From contig BQKZ01000931.1 in NCBI GenBank assembly GCA_036244855.1, positions 8,623 to 23,634 on the forward strand: a stretch of 15,012 bases of DNA, read 5' to 3'. Positions 1 through 10,621 of this stretch are shown one piece after another. The DNA comes from Temnopleurus reevesii. Its lineage: Eukaryota > Echinodermata > Echinoidea > Temnopleuroida > Temnopleuridae. Numbering within the stretch: position 1 is the stretch's first letter; every line of letters begins with the position of its first letter. The notes beneath the pieces were generated by a model. The model ran no database searches and had not been told where the DNA came from. It was given only the letters and a program-made list of their open reading frames with translations. The position numbers and the translations under genes were made by a program.

Positions 1-114
1 CCCCCCCCCTCAGCAACCACCGCCAACACATACCATTGACCCTCCCTTACCCGGTCTTGAATTCCCCACATTCCCTTACACAGTTACAGTTTCCACCATT
101 TTTGTGCTTTACTA

Positions 115-363
115 ATTCTTCTCTTTCTCTTTTCTTCTTCTTCTTCTTCTGACTTCTTCTTCTTCTTCTTTTCTTCTTCTTTTCTTCTTCTTTTTTTTCT
201 TCTCTTCCTCTTTTTCTCCTCCTTCTCCTTCATCTTCTAATTCTTCTCCTTCTTCTTTTTTTTCTTTTTCTTCCGTCTTCCTTCTCGATCCCTCCTATTC
301 TCCTATACTCGTTTCTTCTTCTTGTTTTCTGTCCTCAATTTTTCCTCCTCCTCCGTTCCTCGT
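115..363 (+). repeat. TTC-rich polypyrimidine tract upstream of SPATA4
   Basis: About 250 bp of degenerate TTC/TTCT/TCC repeat on the plus strand, purine-free over long stretches. It is a decayed microsatellite. It lies about 400 bp before the SPATA4 start codon, so it may sit in or near the promoter; no function is shown. Confidence 0.85.
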
Positions 364-772
364 CGATCATGCTTCTCCCCTCTTCCTATTTTTGGTCCTA
401 ATTATGAATACTCAAGAGTCCCTTGCACACAAAATTATTTTCCGTTTACCAATAGATATAGGCTTCTGCAAATATGTTTTCTTGTGAACTTAAATTAGTT
501 GGGAAATATAAAACTATGACGTCGAGACGGGAACGCTCCCCAGAGCCCAGATTTACTATGTTGTTTCAGCATTTCACTTGTAGGCAACTGGTTAAAAAAA
601 AAGGGCCATCACAGATTTTCTTTTTCTATCTCTGTCTGCTCTTTCGAGGATATCATGCCGTAGTCATGTCAACAAACCAACGTAAACGTCAGACGGGTGC
701 GATTTCTTCAGTCTTTCCAAGGGTTATTTTTTCTTCCAAACAAGTATTTAGCATTCAAATCACAGTCCCGAC
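364..772 (+). other. Presumed promoter and 5' leader of SPATA4
   Basis: No TATA box at a useful position, no CpG-dense block and no protein match. The open frames in this stretch have no recognisable domain and overlap exon 1 in another frame. The transcription start cannot be placed from sequence alone. Confidence 0.4.
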
Positions 773-852
773 ATGGCTACGAAATTACCGAGAGATGTGT
801 TCAAGTGGATTCAAAGTTTGGATCTTACTTTCCCGATCAGAAACGTCAGAAG
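773..852 (+). CDS. SPATA4: SPATA4 coding exon 1
   Basis: Encodes residues 1-26 plus two bases of Arg27. The donor is AAG|GTGAGT, a near-perfect 5' splice site. It carries the first helix of the CH-like domain with Trp12 and the SLDL motif. The true transcript start upstream is not visible. Confidence 0.88.
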
Positions 853-3800
853 GTGAGTCTCAATCTTTGGTTTTGGATGTGATCCGACATTCGTGCGGGT
901 TGGGTCCTTTGCACCATACTCGCCACCGGGATCGCGCCCGGGTGGTCGAAGTAGTGTTAGCCCGCACTGCTCGCATCACGCGGAGTCTGAAATTCTGAAC
1001 ACACTGAATTAGATCACATTCAATTGATAGATCACATCCTGTCCTGAACTTTCACAATCTTATTTAGTTGTTGGTAATTCTGGATTTGGCAAACCCGGAG
1101 AATAGCGACCAGGTGCGCGCGATGTATTCAATTTGTGAACAATCCTATGGAATTATCTAATTATCAAATTATTTGCATTTACACTTCCCAAACTTCAGAA
1201 GTTCAGCATAGTTTAGTAGCCATACTCCAGTCCATCATGTCCATCGCCAGGCTGGGCCAGGCTGGGCCAGGCTGCGTATGCTGAAGTGATGTGATGAATA
1301 TCAAATACTGGGCGCTATAAATGCACTTTCTTATCTAGCGGCACTGCCGCCGGTGTACACATGAAGGGATGTTTAAAGGGGAACCAGCCTTTATAATTAT
1401 CGGGCTCTCATTGAACGAAGAAAAATCAGATGAACAAACTGTGAAAATTAGAGCAAAATCGGACAACCCGTTCAAAAGTTATGAATTTTCAAAGTCAATG
1501 ATATATGACGATCTCTATCGCTCATGGGGATCCGCGCGATCGGCAAATTCAAAGGAATCTGTGACATCATGTCGGACAACTTCTCTAAAGAAATACCAGT
1601 ACCATGGACTAACAACAAAAGTCAATCTCACAATTCTCTCTTTTTTCTCCAACTTCCAGGGATTTTTCCAATGGCTACCTCGTTGCAGAAATCTTCTCCT
1701 GGTACTTTCCCCAGGACATCCAGATGCATTCATTTGGCAACAGCAGTGGCCTCCAGGGCAAGTTGGGCAACTGGTCCCTGCTCCGAACATTCTTCAAGAA
1801 GAGAGGTCTCGACATTCCTTACGAGCTGATTGACGGCACCATCCATTGCAGACCGGATGCAGCAGAGCTCCTAGTTCAGTATCTCTACACAAAGCTTACA
1901 AACAGAAAGTAAGATATCACATGGCTCGACCTTTTTCAGTGCTATATTGAATCCTTTTACAATCATATTCGAATACATAATCATTGTTTTTAAGATACCC
2001 ACCAAGGTGACTTAAAAACTAAACAAACCAAAACAAGATTGAGAGGCTGGGAACCAATTTTTTTATGAATGTTGCATCTTATCTTTTTCATACCTGGAAG
2101 AGCTTATAAGTGCAAATGCTGAATCAAGGCTCATTGTTTTCATAACAATAAATCTACAATCACGATATGTTGAGACTGTTAACAAATAGAGAAAATCATC
2201 CTAATCAACTTTTTTTTATAATGAAAGTCTTTCTCATACAGAAAAATGTGGCGGTAATATCCTTCGTGAAACTAGTGAAGAGCCCAACCTGAGTAGGTAT
2301 TTGATATATTTAATAAAATTGCATAGTGCAAATTCCTTTAAAAGAAATGCTCAATGCATTTAATATAAATTAAGAACTTATATTCTGCTCAGATGGCACA
2401 GTCCTTGAGAACCCTGGGCTCACTGAATATGAAGTAACAACATTATTTATTTGTTTCATTTTCTGTTCAGATTAAAACGTCTAGCTCTGGACCGTGAGAT
2501 TGACTTCACAGACCATCACTACCAGCAGACGTTACCGATACATGCCAGAAACACAGCTGCCATGGCCGTGCGAACAAACCTTAAGATTACCGAGTTTGAA
2601 ACCGAACCAAACATCATCACCTGTCAACAAAAGGTATGGACTCATAAGCCTCTGTAACATGGTTACCTGACCTGTGCTCTCTTGAGGATTGTTTCGACAA
2701 ATCACCCTCAAAACACTTTTTAGGTTGTGAAGGATACAGAATTCTTTGTATAGTTTGAAGTGCTCTATTTGCATCTTTGTAATGATTGCTACTAAAATAC
2801 ATTTTTTATGTGTAAGCTTGCTATCTTTTGATATATTGTGATGATAGTTATGACCAGAGTTATAGCTTGCTGAGTTACAGCAACTCTTGTAGAGTTATTG
2901 TAAATTAGGCTGAGTTGACCTACCCTCCTTTCAAATGTATATTGGAAATTGTTTCTTGTTGATCATCAATCAGCAGGAATATCATTGTTTAAGGTTTTAA
3001 TAACCTTAAGAGATTTTAGAGAGCTGGGACCAGTAATATTACCATTTTATTCGAAGAACTTTGTAATTTGAGACCTCTAAAGACAGGATTTCCATTGAAT
3101 TACATTGTCAAATATTTTGAGTTCACTATCTTCAAGAAGAAGGCTTCACGGCACAACAAGTTATCTTTCTCGGAAATGTGAATGATCCTGAAAAGTACTT
3201 ACCCACTCTTGACGTTTCTATGAGCATGTTCTCATCATCTTCAGGAAATACCTTCAAGCAATATTTCACTGTTTTCATTCTACTTTGCAGGCTCAAGACA
3301 TCATAACTCGTCACATCCAACACCGACAAGAAGATCGGTTAGAAGACCCCGCCCGCTTCAACATCAAGCCAACGATCGGACAGAAGTGCGTCAGAAGACC
3401 GGTCCCTCAAACTCCTCACTCGTCTCAAGCAAAGAGCAGCCCGCAGAGAGAATACCTCATCAAAGAGAGTAAGTTATCATTCTCTCTTTTCCTTTTGCTT
3501 CCCCTCACTTTCTACCATTTTCCTTCTCCTCCTCTGTCTGTCTCTTCCTCCTTCTTCCTGGTCCTTCTTCTCCCTCCTCCTCCTCCTCCTCCTCCTTCCA
3601 TCTGATGGCATTATCATCCTACTTCTTCCTTCCTCACATACCACCCTCCTCTTCTCCTTCTCTCCTCACCTCCTCCTTTCTGCTCTACATTATTCCTCCT
3701 CCTCATCACCCTTCCTCCCCACCTCCTCCTTCTTACTCTCCACATCATCCTTCATCCTCCTCATCCTTCCTCCTTTCCCTTTCTAATTGTAATTCCTCCT

Positions 3801-4231
3801 TCTCCTCATCCTACCTCCTCATCATCAACCTTCCTCCTCCACCTCCTACTCTTTACTCTCCTCATCATCCTTCCCCTTCCTCATCATCCCTCCTCCTTCT
3901 CATCCTTCCTCCTTACCATCATCCTTCCTCCTGTTCCTTCATCATCATCATAAAAGAAATCAAATTACTTACAGATTTGTGTATTAATTCAATTATTTAT
4001 ATCCATGCTGAAGATTTATTCCATTTAATTCTGAACATTTCCGCTAAATCACGTTTTGTCTTTTCTACAGACAGCACAGCCAAGCCCCTCCCACCTGCAG
4101 CCACGTCATCTCCCACCGTCCACTTCAAAGAGATCAAAGTCAACCAACTTGATCATGTGACACAACAGGTGATGAGACCTACAAGTATGTCGCCGAGTAA
4201 TGTGCTGCCCCCTATAGTTGGAAACTCATAA
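773..4231 (+). CDS. SPATA4: SPATA4-like spermatogenesis-associated protein (5 exons, complete)
   Basis: Exons 773-852, 1660-1908, 2471-2633, 3291-3468 and 4071-4231 join in frame to 831 nt (276 aa plus TAA); every intron is GT-AG. The product matches my knowledge of vertebrate SPATA4 (about 305 aa in human) along its length. The CH-like domain spans residues 7-110, with KWIQSLDL (11-18), FPIRNVRRDFSNGYLVAEI (20-38) and LIDGTIHC (83-90). The C-terminal part keeps FNIKPTIGQ (187-195) and FKEIKVNQ (242-249). The N-terminus lacks the roughly 40-residue extension of the human protein. The ATG at 773 has a good context (G at -3, G at +4) and an in-frame TAG at 749-751, so no upstream start is possible without splicing. 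The family is related to SPEF1/CLAMP CH-domain proteins of sperm and cilia; a cytoskeletal role is inferred. Identity is strong; terminal exon edges are predictions. Confidence 0.92.
1247..1274 (+). repeat. 10-bp tandem repeat in SPATA4 intron 1
   Basis: The unit GCTGGGCCAG is repeated about 2.7 times (CCAG, two full units, GCTG). It is a small GC-rich minisatellite in an AT-rich intron. Confidence 0.8.
1373..1610 (+). mobile_element. Degraded MITE fragment in SPATA4 intron 1
   Basis: It starts at a TTAA (1373-1376) followed by AGGGGAACC. It then shows the same order of motifs as the two complete elements at 10622 and 11637: an A-rich stretch, ATCGGACAAC, AGTTATGAAT, a CAAATT block and TGACATCA. 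It is much more diverged and no right end is visible. I call it a related, older, truncated copy. Confidence 0.5.
1660..1908 (+). CDS. SPATA4: SPATA4 coding exon 2 (core of CH-like domain)
   Basis: The acceptor is a pyrimidine run ending in TTCCAG and the donor is AAA|GTAAGA. It encodes the rest of Arg27 to part of Lys110, including DFSNGYLVAEIF (28-39), KLGNWSLLRTFFKKRG (61-76) and LIDGTIHC (83-90), the most conserved block of the family. The phase (two bases in, two bases out) fits both neighbours. Confidence 0.92.
2471..2633 (+). CDS. SPATA4: SPATA4 coding exon 3
   Basis: The acceptor is TTCTGTTCAG and the donor is AAAAG|GTATGG. It encodes Lys110 to Lys164, including DREIDFTDHHYQQTLP, which corresponds to the DDFVNFTDYSYQMRLP block of human SPATA4 as I recall it. 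It ends exactly on a codon boundary. Confidence 0.9.
3291..3468 (+). CDS. SPATA4: SPATA4 coding exon 4
   Basis: The acceptor is CTACTTTGCAG and the donor is AGAGA|GTAAGT. It encodes residues 165-223, including RFNIKPTIGQKCVRRPVP, equivalent to the WFDVKPTVG region of vertebrate SPATA4. It leaves one base for the next exon. The intron that follows is almost pure pyrimidine for about 470 bp. Confidence 0.88.
3478..3951 (+). repeat. TCC/TCAT-rich polypyrimidine tract in SPATA4 intron 4
   Basis: About 470 bp made almost only of C and T with occasional A, built from CCT, TCC and TCATCC units, including a (TCC)n run at about 3570-3595. It begins a few bases after the exon 4 donor and fills most of the 602-bp intron. 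The long proline/serine open frame read from it is an artefact of the repeat. Confidence 0.9.
4071..4231 (+). CDS. SPATA4: SPATA4 coding exon 5 (terminal)
   Basis: The acceptor is CTTTTCTACAG, directly after the AT-rich end of intron 4. It encodes Asn224 to Ser276 and TAA at 4229-4231. FKEIKVNQ and the following MRPTSM match the C-terminal positive block of the family. A second AG four bases downstream (ACAGACAG) would shift the frame, so the first is chosen. Confidence 0.85.
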
Positions 4232-4333
4232 CGCAACATCCATCAAGTATCATTCTCCTCCTAGTTAGTGTCGTGTGTGGTCTCCGTTCTGATCACTCGG
4301 TGGCATTTTGAACAATGAAAGGAATAGGACTTC

Positions 4334-4339
4334 AATAAA
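4334..4339 (+). promoter_or_regulatory. Polyadenylation signal AATAAA of SPATA4
   Basis: Canonical hexamer 103 nt after the stop codon, followed within 10-25 nt by GT-rich sequence (TTGGTTGTTTGT). This fits a cleavage site near 4350-4362 and a short 3' UTR of about 125 nt. Confidence 0.75.
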
Positions 4340-4359
4340 TGCATTGGTTGTTTGTCGAC

Positions 4360-6911
4360 CACTTTCCCGTCTCGAATCTCTTCCTTGTATCTGCCTTAAA
4401 TCGATTAAAAACCATCAACTTGGTTGATTAAATCACTCTTTTAGTATGAGTAATTATGCGATGAAGTGTCCACTGGCATTTATCTAAAAGCTTTACTAGA
4501 ACTGATAACCATTATGAATTTATAGAGAAGACTGTGATTTTGATCATTCAGAACTCACATTGATATAGCTTTTCATAATTATTCTTGATGATTCTATTCT
4601 ATCCTGTTCTAGGGATAGTCTTTCTGTTAATTTTGAGCAGTACCTTCCCCCTTTCATTAATAGTTTGAAAGATTGGAATCCTCTCTATGGAAAACCTATG
4701 TTACAGATTACAAGTAACAACTAATCTTTAAATTTGGTACTTGTATTATATTCTATAATTTTCAACTATATGTTTATTTCCCAAACTTGACAAAATAGTT
4801 GATATCAGAATATGTTGCCATTCATCCTTGAGAGTGACCATTTCCACTCTACATAGAGCAGTCAAGTGTGTGAACATTACAGATATTTATGCAGTTCCTG
4901 CATCGGAACAATTTTCAAGAAATCATTTCCGTCCACAAAAAAATTATTTGCATATATTCTGACTGCAAGTAAGCATTTTGATATACCGATATATGTAACT
5001 TCAAATGATTAATGTGATTAATCCTTCCATGTGATGAATACAAGTTAGTGTAATTTTAGATATGTATTCAAATGCATCAGTGCAAGACTTTACAGTAGTT
5101 AACTATGCAGGAGGTAGTAAATTTCAGCAAGTCATTTTATGATTATACAATTCCAAATTTTTTCATTCGGAAGTTAGCTATGGCTATCCCATTTAGTGGC
5201 AACTTTTCTGGTACAAAAATGATCTTACCATGATCATGTCCTATGCAGGATGTTGTATCTTGTGTTGTGGAGAGAAAGTTTTATTGTAAATAGCTGTGTA
5301 TTAATCTATTGAATACTGGAACTGGGTAGTCCCAACACAAAGCTTATGGGAATTACAGAATTCAGTAGCCTATAGATAATGCCCCAGCCACATAGAATCC
5401 TGGAAGCGACATGATCCAACATGCCTCTTTGTTCGGAGGCAGTTATCTGTGAACTTAATAAAGAGTTGTGTTGCTTACGGGCTTCTGTGTGACTGGGACT
5501 TTTAGAGAATATCATTGTTTGTATTTTGTTATTGCTCATTTTATTGTTCCAGTAATGTAATATTTGATCAATATATTACATTGACAAATATCAATGGAAT
5601 TTGCATCAAGACTAAAGATCAAGAGAATCATAATCATAAAAAATCCTAAATCATAAAAATAATCATAATGGCATGGTATAAAGTCGATTGCAGGCATAAA
5701 TTGCTTGAACAGGCAAATAGAAGTTTTTATTTCCTTTATACTTCAAACATTTGAAACGGTTTTATGAACCAAAGTATGCTCTATGATGGATGCGCCATAT
5801 TGTGTTTTTATGATTATTATTTGAAATCACTATGTTTAGCAGTTTAAAAAGTAGCTTAACATTTATTTGTCCCAGTCGTTTAATTACAACTATGAAATGT
5901 TACTTTATATTACTGTTCAGAAATGCCTGTTCGAACATTTAAGCATGTGTTTTAAAAACTTAAAAAGTGGCATTCTAATTCAAGTTCTAAGACAAGTTAT
6001 ATGTAAAAATTTATTTGTATATTTGTGAACAAAATAATAAATTGTATTTGTCTGTAGATGCTAGTTCCGACTCGTTATTTCATACTAAGTGGAGGCTTGC
6101 TATAGGAGGGTTAAACAATGTAGCAACAACAACAAAAAAGAAATATTGGAGTAACTCAGGATTCAAAGTAACTTTACATGCCTTAAGAGATAATCTGAAG
6201 ACTGGGCAAACTGAGACAAATCTTGGGCCGTTAAAGATTTCTTTTTGATGAGATGGATCATTCTATTGACCTGGTTTTGGGATAAATCTTTCAATGTATA
6301 TGAAAAATAAACAAAAATTGGAAAGCAAATACGATGTAAACAGATCTAAATATATTGTATAAGTTTTGTCGCTCTTCATCCAGTTTTGTGGTATGATGTA
6401 TTATGCAAAGTCACAGTTACAACACCCACTTATAATTCTTCTCTCAATGAGAAATTATCACAAAACATTACACACAAGAACAGATTTACTTTATGCGCTA
6501 GAACGCTAGAAAGATTTTATTTCATCATTGAAATTCATACCAATTTGTACAAGTAATTATGTCCATAATAGCTATCAAAAATATTGTTAGATTTTAATCG
6601 CATACATATATTTGTCTTATACATACAAGCAAACACACACACACACAAACACAAAAGTTTTCTAATTAATGGTGATATCAAGATATTTCGTTTTGAGAAT
6701 ACAATCAGGAAAATTTGGCATCGTTTTCATTTACAAGCAGTATAATCTACAGGGATATTAAAAACTTTGGACAATGTTTTGTGTGGGTAAATTGATAAAC
6801 CTTTTCATAACACCTTCCAGAATATGGATAGAAATTTAAATGTGAGTCACCTAACAGCTGAACCTAATAGTTTTTATAAGAGAAGGCATACGGTTACTAT
6901 AATCATGCCAT
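4360..6911. other. Intergenic, AT-rich, no gene seen
   Basis: About 2.5 kb with no exon-like coding signal on either strand; open frames are short and of low-complexity composition. A small hairpin with 10-bp arms sits at 5554-5563 and 5573-5582. A short CA run (6632-6652) is the only clear simple repeat. Confidence 0.6.
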
Positions 6912-7112
6912 TACTGTAAAAGCCAATATTTTAGTGTGTAAAAATGTTACGAAGTTCACTGAATTTCAGACATGTTAACATATTAGCGGGTGTGTTATTT
7001 TCACACTTTGTAAGATCATTGAACATAAGTCTATGGGAATTTAGTGAAGTCATGGTTAAATTTTAGCGGATTCAATTAGCGAAAGTAAAAGCCCAGCAAA
7101 AAAATTCAGCTT
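6912..7112 (+). mobile_element. Remnant of a TACTGTAAAA-ended element
   Basis: It begins with TACTGTAAAAGCCAATATTT, the style of terminus I know from abundant small elements of marine invertebrates. It ends in an AGCGAAA-TAAAA-CCCAGCAAAAA-TTCAGCTT block, repeated in the same orientation at 14308-14340. No matching right inverted end is seen, so it is incomplete. Confidence 0.45.
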
Positions 7113-7196
7113 GTACACAATTTGATTCAGTTGTTTGGTGATTTACATTTCAATTTATTTCTCCAGAAGGTTGTCATCTCTGTACAAAGGCATATA

Positions 7197-7370
7197 CAGG
7201 TAACTCTGCCTAAGTCGAATCTGTTGGGACCACACAAATCTGTTCGACTTATGAAAATTTCGACTTAGAAGATGCTAAGGACACTGGCTTTGTATGATTT
7301 GTTCCAGAAAATCACATCGACTTAGGCAATTATTCGACGTAGACAAGTTCGACTTAGGCAGAGTTGACTG
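7197..7370. mobile_element. 174-bp foldback MITE with TA target duplication
   Basis: The left end CAGGTAACTCTGCCTAAGTCG and right end CGACTTAGGCAGAGTTGACTG are inverted copies of each other (about 19 of 21). The element is flanked by TA on both sides (7195-7196 and 7371-7372). The motif TCGACTTA or its close variants recur inside. TA duplication and CAG ends are typical of Tc1/mariner/pogo-type elements; no transposase is present. Confidence 0.85.
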
Positions 7371-7600
7371 TATATGAGACCAAAGTTTTAAATCCCAACT
7401 TGCTAACTCACAACAAATACAGCAAATGCAGCATTTATTTAACATATAAATCCATAAATCAACAGAGTGACGTGAGGTTATCCAATATCTGGGCAAATAC
7501 TGCCTGTACATAAATGAGGGATCATACATGGGAGGAGGAAGGAAACAGGGGATGAGGCTTCGGAATATCAGATTAACTTTAGATTCATTTTATGTTCCAG

Positions 7601-7640
7601 TACAGTGAAACTTCATTTTAACAATAAGGTCCTTGAAAGC
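7601..7640 (+). mobile_element. Single terminus of a TA-type MITE
   Basis: TACAGTGAAACTTCATTTTA looks like one end of a CAGT-ended element. A related inverted end (TATAATGAGGTTCCACTATA) is present at 14152-14171. No partner is found nearby. The call rests on short similarity only. Confidence 0.3.
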
Positions 7641-7648
7641 ATTAAAAG

Positions 7649-8190
7649 AACCTGGGTGGTGTTTCACTAGGATAAGAAAGACTTTAAAGACACTGTTTAA
7701 CATTGCAGTTGCACAATTAAAAAAAATCTCAAACCAAGCTGTCTGTCCTATCTAAATATATTCAGATAGATGAAAAATCAACAGCGGATGCAAAAATAAA
7801 GCAAGTTCTACATGCACTATCAAGATATCTATGAACATTGAATTAAAGCGTAGGACCCACGCATTAATTCCAGTACAAAGCCTATGGAGGCGACGTTTTA
7901 CATTTTCGTTTGTTTAAAGCACTAAACGTTGATTTTAAAGCCTGATATTTTCCCAGTTTAATTTATATGCACCATCAATCTTTCAGATAACCTCTATCAT
8001 CTGGAAGTTAAGAATTTTTTAAATGACAACAATGTTAAACAATCGCTTTAAGAACTGGTATCCGTTCGTATGTAGCAATTTGCAATATTACGGGAATATG
8101 CGTATTCAGTGCAAGTACTGATACCACTTGTTCAAAAAGTCATTCTTCAATTTTAAGTCTTTCTTATCTTGGTGGAACACTGCCCTGGTT
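7649..8190. mobile_element. Foldback element of about 540 bp
   Basis: The left arm (7649-7690; GGTGTTTCACTAGGATAAGA) and the reverse complement of the right arm (8150-8190; AGTGTTCCACCAAGATAAGA) match over about 40 bp at roughly 75-80 percent. They share GATAAGAAAGACTT exactly. The interior has no coding capacity. It is a non-autonomous DNA element; edges and target duplication are not certain. Confidence 0.65.
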
Positions 8191-9361
8191 ATGTCAAGAA
8201 TCTCAGTACACCAGGGTAGAAAAACAAAAGAATATAATGGGATATAATGGGACCATAGGAATCATCTTTAATGTCATGGAATCCATGACATTAACGGTAT
8301 GGAGGAACACTGGCCCCTTTCTATCGTCCCCTCCCCATCTTCCACACATGCACCACCTTTCCTTTAAATATATTTTCAATGCTTCGGTAGGGTATAATTT
8401 TTCTATTCTGACTAGCAACTGAATCACATTTGTCTTTTGCACTACATTTCATGGGTGATGCAAGACTTTTACAGAGATCTAATATTTCCACACAACTCTG
8501 TGAAAGCCCTCCCTCCCCTTGTTCTATAAAATTTACAAGATAAATTCACACACTTTAATATAATATTAACAAGGAGGGCAGTGAAATTGAATAATTTACA
8601 CTTTACACTACACTGTAAACTACATGCACACAGTATACATGTACAATACCACACATACATATTCTGCACACTATTAGATGATAAAATTGAGCTGTATTCA
8701 TGTTCATCATAAACCGGACGAAATGTGAGAAATGTGATTTCAGAGATATGAATTATATCATTCAAACACCACTAACTTGATTACCTTTAATTTTACACCT
8801 CTCTGTCCGGTTGCTAAAATGTTTTTTCATACACCTGTATTTTATTTGGGCCATATCCCTAAATAAAAGCACCTTGGCTTTAATTCAGTATGTCCTACAT
8901 TTCAAATACTCGTTCTTACAAGATTCTTTGATAAGATTTTCAGGAATGTAATAAATTAAAGCTTTGACACTTGCTCGCACTATAAAATAAGAAAAATGTA
9001 TCTAATCAAGACCATAAAATTTACATGTCTCTATACACAGTGATCATAAATACATGTAGATTAAAAAAACATTAAATGTATTCACAATCATATAAAAAAT
9101 TAAATATTATTATACAATTTTTGTACACACAATTTTGATATCTACAAATAATTTCAAGGTGACTATAACTTCCAAGAAACAAAATTTACAACTTTCATAC
9201 ATTGCTATGCATACTACTGTACTGTATGGTATGTACATTCAAGTTTACCAAAATTACTGGAATTCTATCTCTGTTTATTATCTCTAATATGAAAATGTGG
9301 ATGGAGTGTACGAAAAAAAATTTTTGAAAATCCTAAAGGGCAGTAAATTGTTGTCAAAATA
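8191..9361. other. Intergenic, AT-rich, no gene seen
   Basis: No supportable exon on either strand. It contains a perfect inverted repeat at 8268-8294 (13-bp arms, one central base). The rest is AT-rich with TATA/TACAT-like low-complexity stretches. Confidence 0.55.
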
Positions 9362-9615
9362 CAGTCAAACATGTCTATAATGGCCACTGTCTATAGTGAC
9401 CACCTGTCTATAGTGGCCACTTAAATTGATTCCCTTCCAGTGAAAATGCATGTTATAGAACCTGTCTATAGAGGCCACCTGTCTACAGTGGCCACTTAAG
9501 TCGATTCCCTCCAGGTGAAAATGCATGTTATAGAACCTGTCTATAGAGGCCACCTGTCTACAGTGGCCACTTTTTCTGTTTTCCTTGGGGAGGCCTCTGT
9601 AGACAGGTTGGACTG
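9362..9615. mobile_element. 254-bp MITE with TA target duplication
   Basis: The left end CAGTCAAACATGTCTATAAT and the right end (reverse complement CAGTCCAACCTGTCTACAGA) are inverted copies. TA flanks both sides (9360-9361, 9616-9617). The interior is made of CTGTCTATAGTGGCCAC-type motifs and a 75-bp tandem repeat. No transposase is encoded; the minus-strand open frame here is the repeat read as protein. Confidence 0.85.
9401..9580 (+). repeat. 75-bp tandem repeat inside the MITE
   Basis: CACCTGTCTA(T/C)AGTGGCCAC begins at 9401, 9476 and 9551, exactly 75 bp apart. TGTTATAGAA recurs at 9451 and 9526. This gives about 2.4 copies with a few substitutions (for example TTAAATTGATTCCC against TTAAGTCGATTCCC). 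Confidence 0.88.
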
Positions 9616-9617
9616 TA

Positions 9618-10617
9618 ATATTATTTCTCTCCCTATCATTTGGGCTGTGTTTCATAAAGCTGTTTTAGTGGTAAGCACAACTCTACAAACGACTAGTGCC
9701 CCTTTCCTGCACTAAGGGATAACTCCTGGTGATAAATTGCATCTGAAAAAGGGTCATCAGTCATTCATACATTTATGACACACAACCCTGGTTGTGGCTT
9801 TAGCTAGAAGCATGACCAACAAAGAATATGGGAAAATCTTTATTTTTTAAATTTTTTATTAGAACTCCCTATTCAAACTTTCAGTTGGCTATAGTTAGAT
9901 AAACATTACAAATAATCAAATGAATGTTCAATCTATACAAATAGATTTATAAAACAAATGCTTTCCCTGGCGGAGACTTAACAGATGACTGGACGGACTA
10001 GGTCTCCTCATTTTCAAAAACATATCATCACACAAATGATTCGTGACAAACTAAAGCTTTATACTCATTTTGGAATTATTAACTTATACTACATGTCACC
10101 AACCGATTTAGGTTTCGCTTGTGTAGTAATTCATGAATGACATAGTTCCAATATGTTTTCATGCAAAACTTGTTTGACATCATTTTGAATAGCTTATGTG
10201 AATACATAGAATATCAATCAACTATGGCTATATTGCACAAGTTTAATTTCCTATGTGGAGTTTTGTGTGTGCTTTTTTTTTGTGAATGAAATTTTTGCTT
10301 TTCCATAAAAAGCAGAATGATTCTTCTTTTCGACCATGGGTCATTTGAAGAAAGAAAAACTCACCCAAAGTTACAAAATAGAAGAATAAAATGGCATGCA
10401 TCAAATTTGCCATAATACCTCCCCAACAAATAAGGATTAAATCTATACTCGAAATAATTGATTCCAAATATACACTGCCTGCTATATGACAATTAAAAAT
10501 AGACAAATTCATAGGCATATTTTCAAATAAAACAAACCTGAAATAACTGTGAGTTTGACAATAAGCAATGGAGCACCAGAAAAAAAAATTAGCTTGTCAA
10601 ATCAAGTGTCAAATTCA
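9618..10617. other. Intergenic, no gene seen
   Basis: No convincing exon. GGGCTGTGTTTCATAAAGCTG at 9641-9661 resembles the GGTGTTTCA-type arm of the 7649 element and may be another fragment, but no partner arm was found. The remainder is AT-rich. Confidence 0.45.
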
Positions 10618-10621
10618 TTAA

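Noticed and set aside
474..998. 174-codon open frame at the SPATA4 5' end
   Set aside because: It overlaps exon 1 in a different frame, reads through the exon 1 donor and has no recognisable domain.
1314..1322. CTATAAATG resembling a TATA box
   Set aside because: It lies inside SPATA4 intron 1 with no exon or leader downstream that starts a different transcript.
3605..4231. 208-codon plus-strand open frame rich in Pro and Ser
   Set aside because: It is the polypyrimidine repeat of intron 4 read as protein, running in frame into SPATA4 exon 5. Only 4071-4231 is coding.
5306..5539. 77-codon minus-strand open frame
   Set aside because: No domain, no splice context and ordinary AT-rich intergenic composition.
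9365..9655. Minus-strand open frame with repeated RQVASIDRFYNMHFH segments
   Set aside because: The repeats come from the 75-bp tandem repeat in the MITE, not from a repeat protein.
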